Below, in pieces: positions 32,814 to 41,605 of a stretch of DNA of 64,000 bases. The stretch lies in contig URJB01000001.1 of assembly GCA_900548145.1 (NCBI GenBank), positions 262,628-326,627 of the forward strand, in the 5' to 3' direction. The first letter of the stretch is position 1, and each line of letters opens with the position of its first letter. The notes beneath the pieces were generated by a model. The model was not told where the DNA came from, ran no database searches, and saw nothing but the letters and a program-made list of their open reading frames with translations. The stretch comes from an uncultured Eubacteriales bacterium (GTDB lineage: Bacteria; Bacillota; Clostridia; Christensenellales; Aristaeellaceae). The position numbers and the translations under genes are program-made.

Positions 32814-33509
32814 TTAATACTCTCTTGCGTGGCTTAGCGTATTCTGTCCCTGCAGGGGCATCCGCTGGTTCATGCTTTGCAAGGCTTCGGTAAGCGGGTC
32901 TTCCTTCATAGCGCTCAGCCTGCTGACGCTGACTTCATACGCCACCTTATTCAGGATCGTGCCGTCCGGCAGCTGTTTTTGATAATTGCGGCTCTGAAAG
33001 CGGCCTACCAGCTGCACTTTGTCGCCGATCTTCAGGTTGGCCGCATACCGGGCCGTGCGTCCCCACGTGATGCAGGGGATATAATCGCTCTTGCCATAGG
33101 AACGATTCACTGCCAGCATCAGGTCGGCAATTTCCCGTCCAAAGGGCGTGGTGCGGTAGCTGGGAGCCTTGCACAATGCGCCGGTCAGCTGGACGCGGTT
33201 AGGATTTTCTTCATCTTCCTCCGGCAGAAGCCGCTGGGCAAAGGCGGTGATCAGCAGCCTCCCGGAGCCCTCCACCACCTTGTTGTAGCTGCGAAGCTGG
33301 CCGTCCAGACACAGGATGCTCCCGGCGGCAATGGGTTCGTCGATCAGCAGACGTTCGCTCAGCGTAATGGGCAGAAAGTCCTCCGCGCCGCTGAGCCGTG
33401 GCACCCGAAGTGTCGTAACGAAAAACTGTTCCCCGAAAAGTTCATGACCGAATTGCAATGGCTGGCATACGTGTCCCCGTAGATGGATGCTGTTTCCCGT
33501 TTCTTCCAT
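32814..33509 (-). CDS. Double-OB-fold single-stranded DNA-binding protein (SSB paralogue)
   Basis: 231 residues from ATG 33509 (GAGGTG six bases upstream). Two OB folds in tandem: residues about 5-90 (IHLRGHVCQPLQFGHELFGEQFFVTTLRVPRLSG...GSILCLDGQLRSYN) and about 104-200 (VQLTGALCKAPSYRTTPFGREIADLMLAVNRSYGKSDYIPCITWGRTARYAANLKIGDKVQLVGRFQSRNYQK). The second is a standard SSB fold. Normal bacterial SSB has one fold and an acidic DDDIPF tail; this protein lacks that tail and ends SHAREY. It follows a sporulation-type deacetylase, overlapping in context, so it may act in sporulation or competence rather than replication. Confidence 0.8.
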   Translation of the reverse strand: MEETGNSIHLRGHVCQPLQFGHELFGEQFFVTTLRVPRLSGAEDFLPITLSERLLIDEPIAAGSILCLDGQLRSYNKVVEGSGRLLITAFAQRLLPEEDEENPNRVQLTGALCKAPSYRTTPFGREIADLMLAVNRSYGKSDYIPCITWGRTARYAANLKIGDKVQLVGRFQSRNYQKQLPDGTILNKVAYEVSVSRLSAMKEDPLTEALQSMNQRMPLQGQNTLSHAREY

Positions 33510-33519
33510 GTTTCTCACC

Positions 33520-34407
33520 TCATGTTTGTTGTGGTTCTTGTGTTGGTTGCGTGGTTTGAACAGGATGCTGCTTTCCCTGCACGTCGATGGTGTAATCGCC
33601 GTCCAGGACGATCTGTCCTACTGGAATAATGGTGAATCCCAGCCCCTGATAATGCTGGATGACCGTCGGAAGCGCGTTGACAATATCGTTAGAGTCGTTG
33701 TGAAACAGAACGATGTCGCCGTTTTCCACCTTGTAGGTACAGCGCTTGATGATGTCCTGCGTTCCTCGATCTTTCCAGTCCAGCGAGTCGATGCTCCACT
33801 GCACGGCCTCATAGCCTTCCGCCCGGGCCACCTGGATCACCCGGTCGTTGTAGTCCCCATACGGCGGCCGGAAAAGCGTGGGACGAACCCCTGTCAGTTT
33901 TTCCACTTTGTCCGACATCATGCGCAGTTCTTCCCGGATGCCTTCTTCCCCCAGCTTGCTCATCTGGGGATGGGTATTGGAGTGGTTGCCGATCTCGTGA
34001 CCCCGGGCGAAAATCTCCTTCACCATGTCAGGATATTTATCCACCCAGCCGCCTACCAGAAAGAAGGTCGTTTTCACCCCATACTGATCCAGAATATCCA
34101 GAATGGGAATTGTCTTATCCGCGCCCCATGACGCGTCGAAGCTGATGGAGACGACCTTGTCGTCCCGTTCCACGGAGTAGACCGGCAGTTCCCGTTTCTG
34201 CGCCACCACGGTGGTGGCAGGCTGATTCAGGCCCGCCGTATAGGCAGTGCACACGGTCGCCAGGCACAGCCCCAGCCCCAACTTCGTCCAGAGCCGTTTT
34301 CGCCCCCTGAAAAGTCGACGCACGGGGCTTGCCCGGCTCCGAGCCGGGTTTTCCGGCGCTTCCAGCGGCCGCCCCTTCGGAATCAGTTTCAGGGGCTTAT
34401 TGCTCAT
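33520..34407 (-). CDS. PdaB-like polysaccharide deacetylase
   Basis: 295 residues. A cytoplasmic basic N-terminus and one membrane segment (LGLGLCLATVCTAYTAGLN) precede a NodB domain: VVSISFDASWGADKTIP (first Asp pair), GHEIGNHSNTHPQM (metal His pair), TLFRPPYGDYNDRV and DIVLFHNDSND. Members deacetylate GlcNAc/MurNAc of cell wall; the PdaB subgroup is needed to keep spores stable. The tail QTTQPTQEPQQT is a low-complexity extension. A possible sigma-E promoter lies upstream and the SSB paralogue follows in the same transcript. Confidence 0.85.
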   Translation of the reverse strand: MSNKPLKLIPKGRPLEAPENPARSRASPVRRLFRGRKRLWTKLGLGLCLATVCTAYTAGLNQPATTVVAQKRELPVYSVERDDKVVSISFDASWGADKTIPILDILDQYGVKTTFFLVGGWVDKYPDMVKEIFARGHEIGNHSNTHPQMSKLGEEGIREELRMMSDKVEKLTGVRPTLFRPPYGDYNDRVIQVARAEGYEAVQWSIDSLDWKDRGTQDIIKRCTYKVENGDIVLFHNDSNDIVNALPTVIQHYQGLGFTIIPVGQIVLDGDYTIDVQGKQHPVQTTQPTQEPQQT

Positions 34408-34450
34408 TCGCTATCGCCCTCCTTCCGCGTTTTCAATCGCAATCGATTCA

Positions 34451-34477
34451 TATGTATGCTTGAAAAAACGGGCGTAT
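34451..34477 (-). promoter_or_regulatory. Possible sigma-E-type promoter of pdaB-like gene
   Basis: On the minus strand CATACATA (34451-34458) is preceded 16 bases upstream by ATA (34475-34477), resembling the sigma-E pattern ATA...CATACA-T. The match at -35 is short, so this is tentative. Confidence 0.35.
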
Positions 34478-34676
34478 GCAGACCGTCGCCCCGATCCGTC
34501 AAAAGCTGTTCTTTCTCCCGAAAGGAAGGGAAAAAATTCGGTTTTCAGCAAAAAGAAGAAAGCAAGCGACAGGAAGCGGATTAAAGCGCTGCCTTTTGCG
34601 GCTGTATACCCTCCGTTTCCTTTGGAGAAAATGGCTGTAGAATTCCCTTATCCAAAGCCTTCAGGAGGTTAGAGCC

Positions 34677-36020
34677 ATGTCCGAAGAAACCTATTGGCAG
34701 CAGGGAGACCAACGCGCCTACTCGCCTCTGCGGGGCAGGCGTACTGCCGACGCGGTAGTAGTCGGCGGCGGCCTGACCGGGCTGACGGTCGCCCTGTGGC
34801 TGTGCCGTGCCGGTCTGCGGGTGGTTCTGTTGGAGGCGAACACGCTGGGTTCCGGCTCCACGGCCTGTTGTCTGGGAAGGGTCAGTCTGTTGAGCGGCGT
34901 TTCGCTGTCAAAGCTGGAAAAACGCTTCGGGCAGGAATGGGCCAGCGCCTACGGAAGCTTTCAGCAGAATGCCTTTCACACTTTGCAAGAGCTCAGCCGG
35001 GAGAAAACAGTCTCATGGGATTGGCAGACGCTGGACGACCGGCTTCTAGGTGGAGAACGTCCAAGGGCGGAGATGGACGCATTTCGCAAAGCGGGCATTT
35101 CTGTCGAAATAGAAACGTCCTTTTCGTCTCGCTTTGCGGAGAAGGAATGTCTGCTGCTTCGAAACATGGTGGCGCTGCATCCGCTGCGGTATCTGCGTTT
35201 TCTGGCCCGTCAGGGAGAAAAACACGGATTATGCATCTTTGAGCATTCCCGGGTCGTTGCGCTGGAAACCAATCTTGCTTCCACGGAACGGGGCAGCGTA
35301 CAAGCCCCCTATATCGTTGTCGCTACAGGCTACCCTATTGTGAACACGCCCGGCTGGTATTTTCTTCGAACGGTCCAGCGAAAGGGCTGTCTGATTCCTT
35401 TGGAGGGAGCCCTGTCCCATGAGGGGATGCTGACCGATTCAGATGGCTGTTTTGCTTTGCGGCCGGTTCGAAACGGAACGTTGGCACAGCTGACGCTCCA
35501 GCGAGTAGGAGAATTTTCCCGTCAGCCGCCCCTTGAACAGTTCCGTCAGCAGACTGCGTCCTATCTGGAAAACCGGCCCTCCGGACAAATCTTTGTCAGT
35601 ACGGAAGTTTATTCTGCCGACGGTCTGCCCTACATCGGGCCCTATGGCCGCCGAACGCCCAATCTCTTTGTGGCCGCAGCCTACGGCGGACAGGGGATAT
35701 TGGGCAGCATCACGGCGGCGCAGGTCATCAGCGCCCGCATTTTGGGGCTGCGCTGCGAGGGAGACTTTATTTTTTCCGGGCAGCGAAACGCGGCGGTTTC
35801 GCGCATGGACGAGCTGAAAACCTGTTTTTCTATCAGCGCGCATTATGCAAGCGGGTCATTTCGTACCCATGCTCCGCGCTGCCCGCACATGGGATGCAGA
35901 ATGAAGTTCAACCCATCGACGCGGCTATGGGAATGTCCCTGCCATGGATCGCGCTTCGATGGGATCGGCCATTGGCGAAACGGCCCCGCAGTACATGACG
36001 CAATCATACGGAGAAAGTAG
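34677..36020 (+). CDS. FAD-dependent oxidoreductase with C-terminal Rieske domain
   Basis: 447 residues with AGGAGGTTAGAGCC upstream. Residues 20-60 hold the FAD loop (AVVVGGGLTGLTVALWLCRAGLRVVLLEA) and GSTACCLGRVSLLSG; the DAO fold ends with SADGLPYIGPYGRRTPNLFVAAAYGGQGILGSITAAQVI. The last 60 residues are a Rieske [2Fe-2S] centre, CPHMGC...CPCHGSRF, two Cys and two His. Such fusions (YhfW-like) are thought to oxidise an amine or amino acid and pass electrons through the cluster; the true substrate is unknown. It stands alone, with a terminator behind it. Confidence 0.85.
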   Translation: MSEETYWQQGDQRAYSPLRGRRTADAVVVGGGLTGLTVALWLCRAGLRVVLLEANTLGSGSTACCLGRVSLLSGVSLSKLEKRFGQEWASAYGSFQQNAFHTLQELSREKTVSWDWQTLDDRLLGGERPRAEMDAFRKAGISVEIETSFSSRFAEKECLLLRNMVALHPLRYLRFLARQGEKHGLCIFEHSRVVALETNLASTERGSVQAPYIVVATGYPIVNTPGWYFLRTVQRKGCLIPLEGALSHEGMLTDSDGCFALRPVRNGTLAQLTLQRVGEFSRQPPLEQFRQQTASYLENRPSGQIFVSTEVYSADGLPYIGPYGRRTPNLFVAAAYGGQGILGSITAAQVISARILGLRCEGDFIFSGQRNAAVSRMDELKTCFSISAHYASGSFRTHAPRCPHMGCRMKFNPSTRLWECPCHGSRFDGIGHWRNGPAVHDAIIRRK

Positions 36021-36080
36021 GAGCAGCCGGTTTCATCTCCAATGTGAAACACAACTTTCAGCCAAAACACGTTTTAATCA

Positions 36081-36119
36081 CGGCCAGCACGGGTTCAAAA
36101 CCCTGCCGGCTGTTTTTTG
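36081..36119 (+). terminator. Intrinsic terminator after Rieske oxidase
   Basis: GCCAGCACGGGTT pairs with AACCCTGCCGGC (one mismatch region) and is followed by TGTTTTTTG. Confidence 0.72.
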
Positions 36120-36208
36120 TCTTTGACCGCTGTTAGGAGCGCCGCAGAAGCGCCGTTAAAGGCGGGTGTAACAGTTGAGGCGCTAGGGTAGGAATTTGGG
36201 GAGAAATA

Positions 36209-36217
36209 TGATATAAT
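36209..36217 (+). promoter_or_regulatory. Extended -10 promoter of cotH-like gene
   Basis: TGATATAAT, an extended -10 without a recognisable -35, about 65 bases upstream of the ATG at 36283. Confidence 0.5.
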
Positions 36218-36282
36218 GGACGCGCACGCCCTTTGAATGGGCTGCTTTGTGAATCGTAAAGGAACGAAAGGAGGCCCTGCGT

Positions 36283-39200
36283 ATGCAGTATAACACCGCG
36301 GGACAGCCCAAAAGCCGCCCCACGCGGGATTATGCTCCGAAAAAGCACAAAAATAAAAAGCTGGCGAATCTGCCGCTGCTGCTGCTCTTCGTGGCGCTGC
36401 TGGCGCTGATGTATGTACTCTTTCCCAAGGAGGCGGGCCGTCATGTGGGGCACTCCCAATATGAAGGGCTGGTCATCAGCGAGGTCATGAGCGCCAACAA
36501 TTCCGCCGTTCCGGATGAAAACGGCAACTTCCCGGACTGGCTGGAGATCTACAACGGCTCTGACCACGACATCGACATGGAAGGCGTGATGATCTCCCAC
36601 CGCAGCGACCGTATTTCCTTCCCCTTCCCCGCCTATACGCTGAAGGCGGGCGAGCGGGTGATCGTATATGCGTCCAACAGCTGGCAAAAGGACGATCCCA
36701 CCAAGCCCTTCCATGGAAAATTCAAAATTTCGTCGGCTGGCGCACATCTGGCCCTATACGACCCGGATATGTACCTGATCGATGAGATCACCGTGCCCAC
36801 CATGACGCCGGACACCAGCTATATTCTGGCTTTGATCGACGAGGACGGCACCCGTCATTATGAAGTGACGGATTATTACAGCCCCGGGTATGAGAACACC
36901 GAAGAGGGCTTTTTGGCCTACCGTTCCGCCAACGCCATGGCGGCGGGTTCGCTGGTCATCAACGAAGTCTGCCCCGATCCCAAGGTGGGCATCCCTGACG
37001 AGGACGGCGACATGTCCGACTGGCTGGAATTGAAGAATAACACCGACCAGACCATTCGTCTGAGCGGCTATTATCTGAGCGACAAGGAAAATAAGCCCAT
37101 GAAGTGGTGCTTTCCCGAAGGCGCTTCCATTCCTGCGGGCGGATATTATCTGGTCTACTGCAGCGGCAAGGATAAAATGCAGCAGAACGGCATTCCCCAC
37201 ACCAATTTCCGCATCAGCGCCGAACGGGAAACGCTGGTCCTCAGCGACGCAGGCGGCCATTTGCTGGATCGCGTCACCATCGAGAATGTGCCGGTGGACT
37301 ACTCCGTCGGCCGTGATTCCAGCGGCAATCTGGTTCAGTTTGTCCTGACCACGCCTGGCCAGAGCAATGACGCCAACGGTCAGGCCAAGGCGGATGAGCT
37401 GATCCGTGCCTACAATCCAACGGGGGTCATCATCAGCGAAGTGCTGGCCTCCAATGACGCTGTCGCCCTCGGCGCTTCCGGGGCGGCAGTGGATTTTATT
37501 GAGCTGTACAACACCAGCGGTTCCACCGTCGATCTGTCCAGCTACGGCCTGAGCGACTCTCTGAAGCGCCCCCGGCGCTGGCAGTTTCCGCAGGGAACAA
37601 CGCTCGGTCCCGGTGAATATCTGGTCGTCTACTGCGACGGCAAAAGTACTCTGACTTCCAATACTGAATACCACACCAATTTCAAAATCAAACGGGCAGG
37701 CGGCGAAACCGTCTCCTTCTGCGACCCCACCGGCAAGGTGCTGGATCGTATTCCCCTTAGTCTGATCCCCACCGACCACAGCTACGGCCGCACGTCCGGC
37801 TACGGCGGCTTCTATTATTATGACTCTCCCACCCCCGGCGAGCCCAACGGAACGGGCTACTATGGCTACGCAAGCAATCCGTCGTTCTCCGAACGCGGCG
37901 GCGAATATAAAGGCACCCTGACCCTGACCATTTCCGTGCCCAGCAGCACCGTGGTCTACTACACCACGGACGGTTCCATCCCAACGGAGGAAAACGCTAC
38001 CCGCTACAACGAGGGCGACGCCTTTGAGATCAACAGCACCGTGGTGCTGCGGGCGCGTGCATTCGACCCCACCGGGCTTTTGCAGCCCAGTGAGGTCATC
38101 ACCAGCACTTATCTTATGAACCTGTACCACGCCTTCCCCATCGTCAGTCTGGTGGCCGACCCAGACGTTCTGTGGAACTCGGATCACGGTATGCTGACCA
38201 TCGGCGACAACGTGGACAAATCGAATGGCATCCCCTTCAAGAACACCGTCTACCGCGCCGTAAAAGAGCAGCTGGGCGCACAGCCCGGCCACGTGGAGTA
38301 TTACGACAAGGAGAACAACCAGCTGCTGAATCAGGACATGGAGTTTAAGCTGCAGGGGCAGTACAGTCTGGACATGCCGCAGAAATCCTTCAAGTTCCGC
38401 TCCAAGTCCAAATACGGCGAAAAGTATTTCAACGCGAAGCTGTTCCCGGATCGGGAATACACCCAGTACAAGGGCTTCGTGCTGCGGAACTCCGGTAACG
38501 ACTCCGTCTGGACGCGGCTGAACGACGGTCTGCAAAGCCGCTTGATCGACCGTTTCAACGAGCAGACGGACAATCCCTCCACAGTCATTCATCAGGCGTG
38601 GAACCCGGTAGTGGTCTACCTGAACGGCGCGTACTGGGGCCATTACAACATGCGCGAACGCGTCGACCGCTTCTTCGTTGCCCAGCACGAAGGACTATCG
38701 CTGGACGAAGCCGACCAGATGGATATTCTGGAGAGCAGTGGTACCCGTTCCAGCCAGATTTTCTACGGCAGCAACAAAGAATACAAGGCGCTGGTGGAGC
38801 GTGTGGAGAAATCCTCTCCCGGCACCAACCCGGACGATCTGCAGTACATTTTGGACAATGTAGACGTGGACAACTACTTCGACTACATGGCCTTTGAAAT
38901 GTTCTTCGGCAACTCCGACCCCGGCAACATCCGCTTCTACAAGCTGAAGCAGGAAGGCTCCAAGTGGCGCTGGATCTTCTACGACGCGGACTACGGCCTG
39001 TTCAATTCCGGCTTTGACAGCCCTACCAGCTACTTGAAGGAATCAGGCGCCGGCCAGCAGAAGATTCGAAACACGCTGATCCGAAAGCTGCTGGAAAACG
39101 ACGAAATGAAGGACAAGTTCCTGACGCGTCTTGGGGAAATTTACCAGTTCATGACCACCGAGACCATGACCAACGAGCTGAATACCATGGCTGCCATTCT

Positions 39201-39474
39201 GGAGCCTGAAATGACCATGCATTTCAACCGTTGGGCGGAAGAAAACGACAAAGCCATCAACTTTGACTCTCCCACCACGCCCGAGGGTGCGCTGCGCTAC
39301 TGGAACACCCGTCTGAACTTCACCCGCAACGTGCTCAAGAAGCGTCCCACCTACTTCTACGAAATGGTGCAGGAGCGCTTCAACCTGAGTGACGAACAGA
39401 TGCTGAACTACTTCGGCGAAAAGCCGGAGCTGCCCAGCGACGCCATTGTCACCGAAGGCAAGAAGTGGGGCTAA
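36283..39474 (+). CDS. CotH-family kinase with three lamin-tail domains
   Basis: 1063 residues. A basic cytoplasmic N-terminus and one membrane helix (residues 29-47) are followed outside by three lamin-tail/LTD immunoglobulin-like domains beginning LVISEVMSANNSAVPDENG (about 62), LVINEVCPDPKVGIPDEDG (about 225) and VIISEVLASNDAVALG (about 383). Next is a chitobiase/Fn3-like domain with TVVYYTTDGSIPTEENATRYN (about 560). Residues about 630-1005 are the CotH domain: PQKSFKFRSKSKYGEKYFNAKLFPD, GFVLRNSGNDS, and DNYFDYMAFEMFFGNSDPGNIRFYKL...WRWIFYDADYGLF with the metal-binding Asp residues. CotH phosphorylates spore-coat proteins; surface substrates are likely here. It heads a group with DUF4956 and VTC genes. 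Confidence 0.9.
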   Translation: MQYNTAGQPKSRPTRDYAPKKHKNKKLANLPLLLLFVALLALMYVLFPKEAGRHVGHSQYEGLVISEVMSANNSAVPDENGNFPDWLEIYNGSDHDIDMEGVMISHRSDRISFPFPAYTLKAGERVIVYASNSWQKDDPTKPFHGKFKISSAGAHLALYDPDMYLIDEITVPTMTPDTSYILALIDEDGTRHYEVTDYYSPGYENTEEGFLAYRSANAMAAGSLVINEVCPDPKVGIPDEDGDMSDWLELKNNTDQTIRLSGYYLSDKENKPMKWCFPEGASIPAGGYYLVYCSGKDKMQQNGIPHTNFRISAERETLVLSDAGGHLLDRVTIENVPVDYSVGRDSSGNLVQFVLTTPGQSNDANGQAKADELIRAYNPTGVIISEVLASNDAVALGASGAAVDFIELYNTSGSTVDLSSYGLSDSLKRPRRWQFPQGTTLGPGEYLVVYCDGKSTLTSNTEYHTNFKIKRAGGETVSFCDPTGKVLDRIPLSLIPTDHSYGRTSGYGGFYYYDSPTPGEPNGTGYYGYASNPSFSERGGEYKGTLTLTISVPSSTVVYYTTDGSIPTEENATRYNEGDAFEINSTVVLRARAFDPTGLLQPSEVITSTYLMNLYHAFPIVSLVADPDVLWNSDHGMLTIGDNVDKSNGIPFKNTVYRAVKEQLGAQPGHVEYYDKENNQLLNQDMEFKLQGQYSLDMPQKSFKFRSKSKYGEKYFNAKLFPDREYTQYKGFVLRNSGNDSVWTRLNDGLQSRLIDRFNEQTDNPSTVIHQAWNPVVVYLNGAYWGHYNMRERVDRFFVAQHEGLSLDEADQMDILESSGTRSSQIFYGSNKEYKALVERVEKSSPGTNPDDLQYILDNVDVDNYFDYMAFEMFFGNSDPGNIRFYKLKQEGSKWRWIFYDADYGLFNSGFDSPTSYLKESGAGQQKIRNTLIRKLLENDEMKDKFLTRLGEIYQFMTTETMTNELNTMAAILEPEMTMHFNRWAEENDKAINFDSPTTPEGALRYWNTRLNFTRNVLKKRPTYFYEMVQERFNLSDEQMLNYFGEKPELPSDAIVTEGKKWG

Positions 39475-39481
39475 CCACCAG

Positions 39482-39855
39482 GGGCAGTGCCCCTGGACCC
39501 CAGTTCACGTTTGAGCTGACGAGTTTCATCATGCTACCGCCGCGTGAATGGCTTGGGGGCAGTGCTCCTGAACCTCGGTTTGCGTTTTGGTTGGCTAGTT
39601 TCTCAAGCTATCGCCGCGTGAATGGCTTGAGGGCAGTGCCTCTGAACCCCAGTTCGCGTTTGAACTGGCGAGTTTCATCATGCTTTCACCGCGTGAATGG
39701 CTTGAGGGCAGTGCCCGTGGGTTCCGGTTCGCGTTTGAGCTGGCGAGTTTTATCATGCTATCGCCGCGTGAATGGCTTGAGGGCAGTGCTCCTGAACCTC
39801 GGTTTGCGTTTAAGTTGGCTAGCTACACAAGCTGTCGCTGCGTGAACGGTTTGGA
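39482..39855 (+). repeat. Five tandem 74-75 bp repeats downstream of cotH-like gene
   Basis: Units start with GGGCAGTGC at 39482, 39557, 39631, 39706 and 39781 (spacing 75, 74, 75, 75). Each contains TTCGCGTTTGA-like and GCGTGAATGGCTTGA blocks; the last unit is the most diverged. The first unit begins in a near-perfect palindrome (CAGGGGCAGTGCCCCTG), lost in later units. No spacers separate the units. Frames are open over parts of it but no start with an SD exists. Confidence 0.9.
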
Positions 39856-40005
39856 AGAAACAGCTTTCTACCTATCCTTGCCCCTTGCGTGCCTCCACGA
39901 TGTCAACGTGGAGGTCAGCCATGGGAAATTGCCCCATCGGATTGACAAGCCCTGTTCCTTGCGTTACCCTATCATTATGCCATATGCCAAAGGAGGAACC
40001 CCGTC
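39856..40005. other. Rest of the gap before the DUF4956 gene
   Basis: Contains a short perfect hairpin, CCTCCACG (39892-39899) with CGTGGAGG (39907-39914), not followed by a T-run, and a TTGACA at about 39941 with only a poor -10 after 17 bases. Nothing else was recognised. Confidence 0.45.
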
Positions 40006-40695
40006 ATGTACTCTTCTTCCCTGCTGCAACTGAGCAGCGTCGTCAACGCCACTGGTCTGGCCGCGCAGTTCAAATCCATCGTTCCTTCCGACCTGTTTCT
40101 GGCCCTTGGACTGGGCTTTGTGATCGGTCTCATCATTGCGATCGTGTACCGCAAGACCTATCGCGGCGTTCTGTACAGTCCCTCCTTTGCCCTGACGCTG
40201 ATCATGCTTACCCTCATCACCACGCCGGTGGTTATGTGTATCAAGAGCGACATTGCGCTGTCCATGGGTATGGTGGGCGCGCTGTCCATCGTGCGTTTCC
40301 GTACTGCTGTCAAAGACCCGCTGGATACCGCCTATATGTTCTGGGCGCTGACGATGGGCATTCTGCTGGGTGCGGGGCTGTACCTGATCGCCCTGATCGT
40401 GGTGCTGTGCATTTCCGTGCTGATGATCGTGCTTTCCTTTGCCAAGCTTTCTTCCACCAATGCCTACCTGCTGGTGGTTCACTATGACGAGTTCTGCGAA
40501 GGAGCCATTCAGTCCGAGCTGCGCCGCAGTGTGAAGACCTCCAAGCTGCGTTCCAAGACCCTGACCCGCGGCGGAGCGGAAATGACCTACGAAGTCCGCA
40601 TTGACGCCCGCAACGAGGTCGTTACCCGGATGCTGGATATTGAGGGCGTTCACGATGCAACCCTCGTCGCCTGCCAGTCTGAGATTGGCGCTTAA
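40006..40695 (+). CDS. DUF4956 family membrane protein
   Basis: 229 residues with AAAGGAGG upstream. Three or four membrane helices in the first half (LFLALGLGFVIGLIIAIVYRKTY, FALTLIMLTLITTPVVMCI, YMFWALTMGILLGAGLYLIALIVVLCISVLMIVLSF) with the conserved signature SMGMVGALSIVRFRTAVKDPLDTAYMFWA. The C-terminal half is cytoplasmic. DUF4956 proteins are regularly found beside VTC-domain and CotH genes, as here; the function is unknown, possibly a partner or regulator of polyphosphate synthesis. Confidence 0.88.
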   Translation: MYSSSLLQLSSVVNATGLAAQFKSIVPSDLFLALGLGFVIGLIIAIVYRKTYRGVLYSPSFALTLIMLTLITTPVVMCIKSDIALSMGMVGALSIVRFRTAVKDPLDTAYMFWALTMGILLGAGLYLIALIVVLCISVLMIVLSFAKLSSTNAYLLVVHYDEFCEGAIQSELRRSVKTSKLRSKTLTRGGAEMTYEVRIDARNEVVTRMLDIEGVHDATLVACQSEIGA

Positions 40696-40809
40696 GTGAC
40701 GGACGCCTTGCTTCATCAGCTGCAGGACTGCTTGAAAGAGGGACGGCTTGGCTGCCCAGTAGCGGTTGTCGCCGAGTCCGCGTCAAAGTCTGCTTCTCGT
40801 TTTATCTGA
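40696..40809 (+). other. 37-codon open frame, possible gene remnant
   Basis: Directly after the DUF4956 stop a GTG opens 37 codons (TDALLHQLQDCLKEGRLGCP, then VAVVAESASKSASRFI) before TGA. The pattern faintly recalls the N-terminus of XdhC-family proteins. There is no ribosome binding site, so it is probably a relic or chance. Confidence 0.2.
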
Positions 40810-40839
40810 TTTTCATTTCCCGAAAGGAGTCCCTCCACG

Positions 40840-41544
40840 ATGGCCATTACGGTGCCCCTGCGGCATGAGCTGAAATTCTATATTAACCCTGTGGAATATC
40901 AGGTACTCTCCCGCCAGCTGGATCGTGTGCTGGAACGGGATCCCAACGGGGACGAAAACAACGAGTATCACATCCGTTCCCTGTACTTTGACACCATCTA
41001 CAACGACGCCCTGCTGGACAAGTTGGACGGCGTGAAAAACCGTGACAAGTACCGCATCCGCATCTACAATTTTTCGGACAAATTCATTCGCATGGAGTGT
41101 AAAACCAAGGTCGGTTCCCTGATCTCCAAGCGGTCGGTAGCAATTCCCAAGCTGCTGGCAGAGCAGATCATCGCCGGGGATCCCACTGGGCTGGAGCAGA
41201 GCCGCAGCGGCCTTCTGCGGGATGTATACCGGGAAATGAAGATCAACTACCTTCATCCCGTGGTCATTGTGGACTACGTCCGGGAGGCATACCTCCACCC
41301 CGCCGAAGAAGTGCGGATCACCTTTGATAAGCAGCTGCACAGCGGGCTTCATTCCATCGATATTTTTAACCCCTACGTTCCTACGCTTTCCCCCTTCGAC
41401 CACGACGAAATGATCCTGGAGGTCAAATTCAACCGGGTTCTCCCCAATTATATCCGCGACCTGCTTTGTACCTGTGTTCACAGCGCCCAGAACAGCGCCA
41501 TTTCCAAATACGTATGGTGCCGCCGATTCGAGAATTACGAATAA
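40840..41544 (+). CDS. VTC-domain polyphosphate polymerase-like protein
   Basis: 234 residues with AAAGGAGT upstream. The tunnel-fold VTC motifs are all present: RHELKFYINPVEYQVLSRQL, IRSLYFDTIYNDALLDKLDG, KYRIRIYNFSD, ECKTKVGSLISKRS, VVIVDYVREAYLHPAEEVRITFDKQLHSG and MILEVKFNRVLPNYIRDLL. These basic and acidic strands line the ATP/polyphosphate tunnel of yeast Vtc4, which makes polyphosphate from ATP. No SPX domain is present. Context with CotH and DUF4956 suggests a membrane-linked polyphosphate system. Confidence 0.88.
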   Translation: MAITVPLRHELKFYINPVEYQVLSRQLDRVLERDPNGDENNEYHIRSLYFDTIYNDALLDKLDGVKNRDKYRIRIYNFSDKFIRMECKTKVGSLISKRSVAIPKLLAEQIIAGDPTGLEQSRSGLLRDVYREMKINYLHPVVIVDYVREAYLHPAEEVRITFDKQLHSGLHSIDIFNPYVPTLSPFDHDEMILEVKFNRVLPNYIRDLLCTCVHSAQNSAISKYVWCRRFENYE

Positions 41545-41555
41545 GTCTGCCCAAT

Positions 41556-41598
41556 AAAAAACGCCTTCGGTCGTTCATCCAGACCGAAGGCGTTTTTT
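41556..41598. terminator. Bidirectional intrinsic terminator
   Basis: A perfect 17-base arm, AAAAAACGCCTTCGGTC (41556-41572) with GACCGAAGGCGTTTTTT (41582-41598), separates the convergent VTC and MATE genes and serves both. Confidence 0.92.
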
Positions 41599-41605
41599 GC
41601 TGCGC

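Noticed and set aside
36754..38688. 644-codon minus-strand frame
   Set aside because: Antisense of the cotH-like gene, whose domains are unmistakable.
39482..39855. CRISPR array
   Set aside because: Repeats are directly adjacent with no unique spacers and there are no cas genes.
39465..40033. Open frames across the 75-bp repeats as a repeat protein
   Set aside because: The 74-base unit breaks the frame, no start has an SD, and different frames are open in different units.
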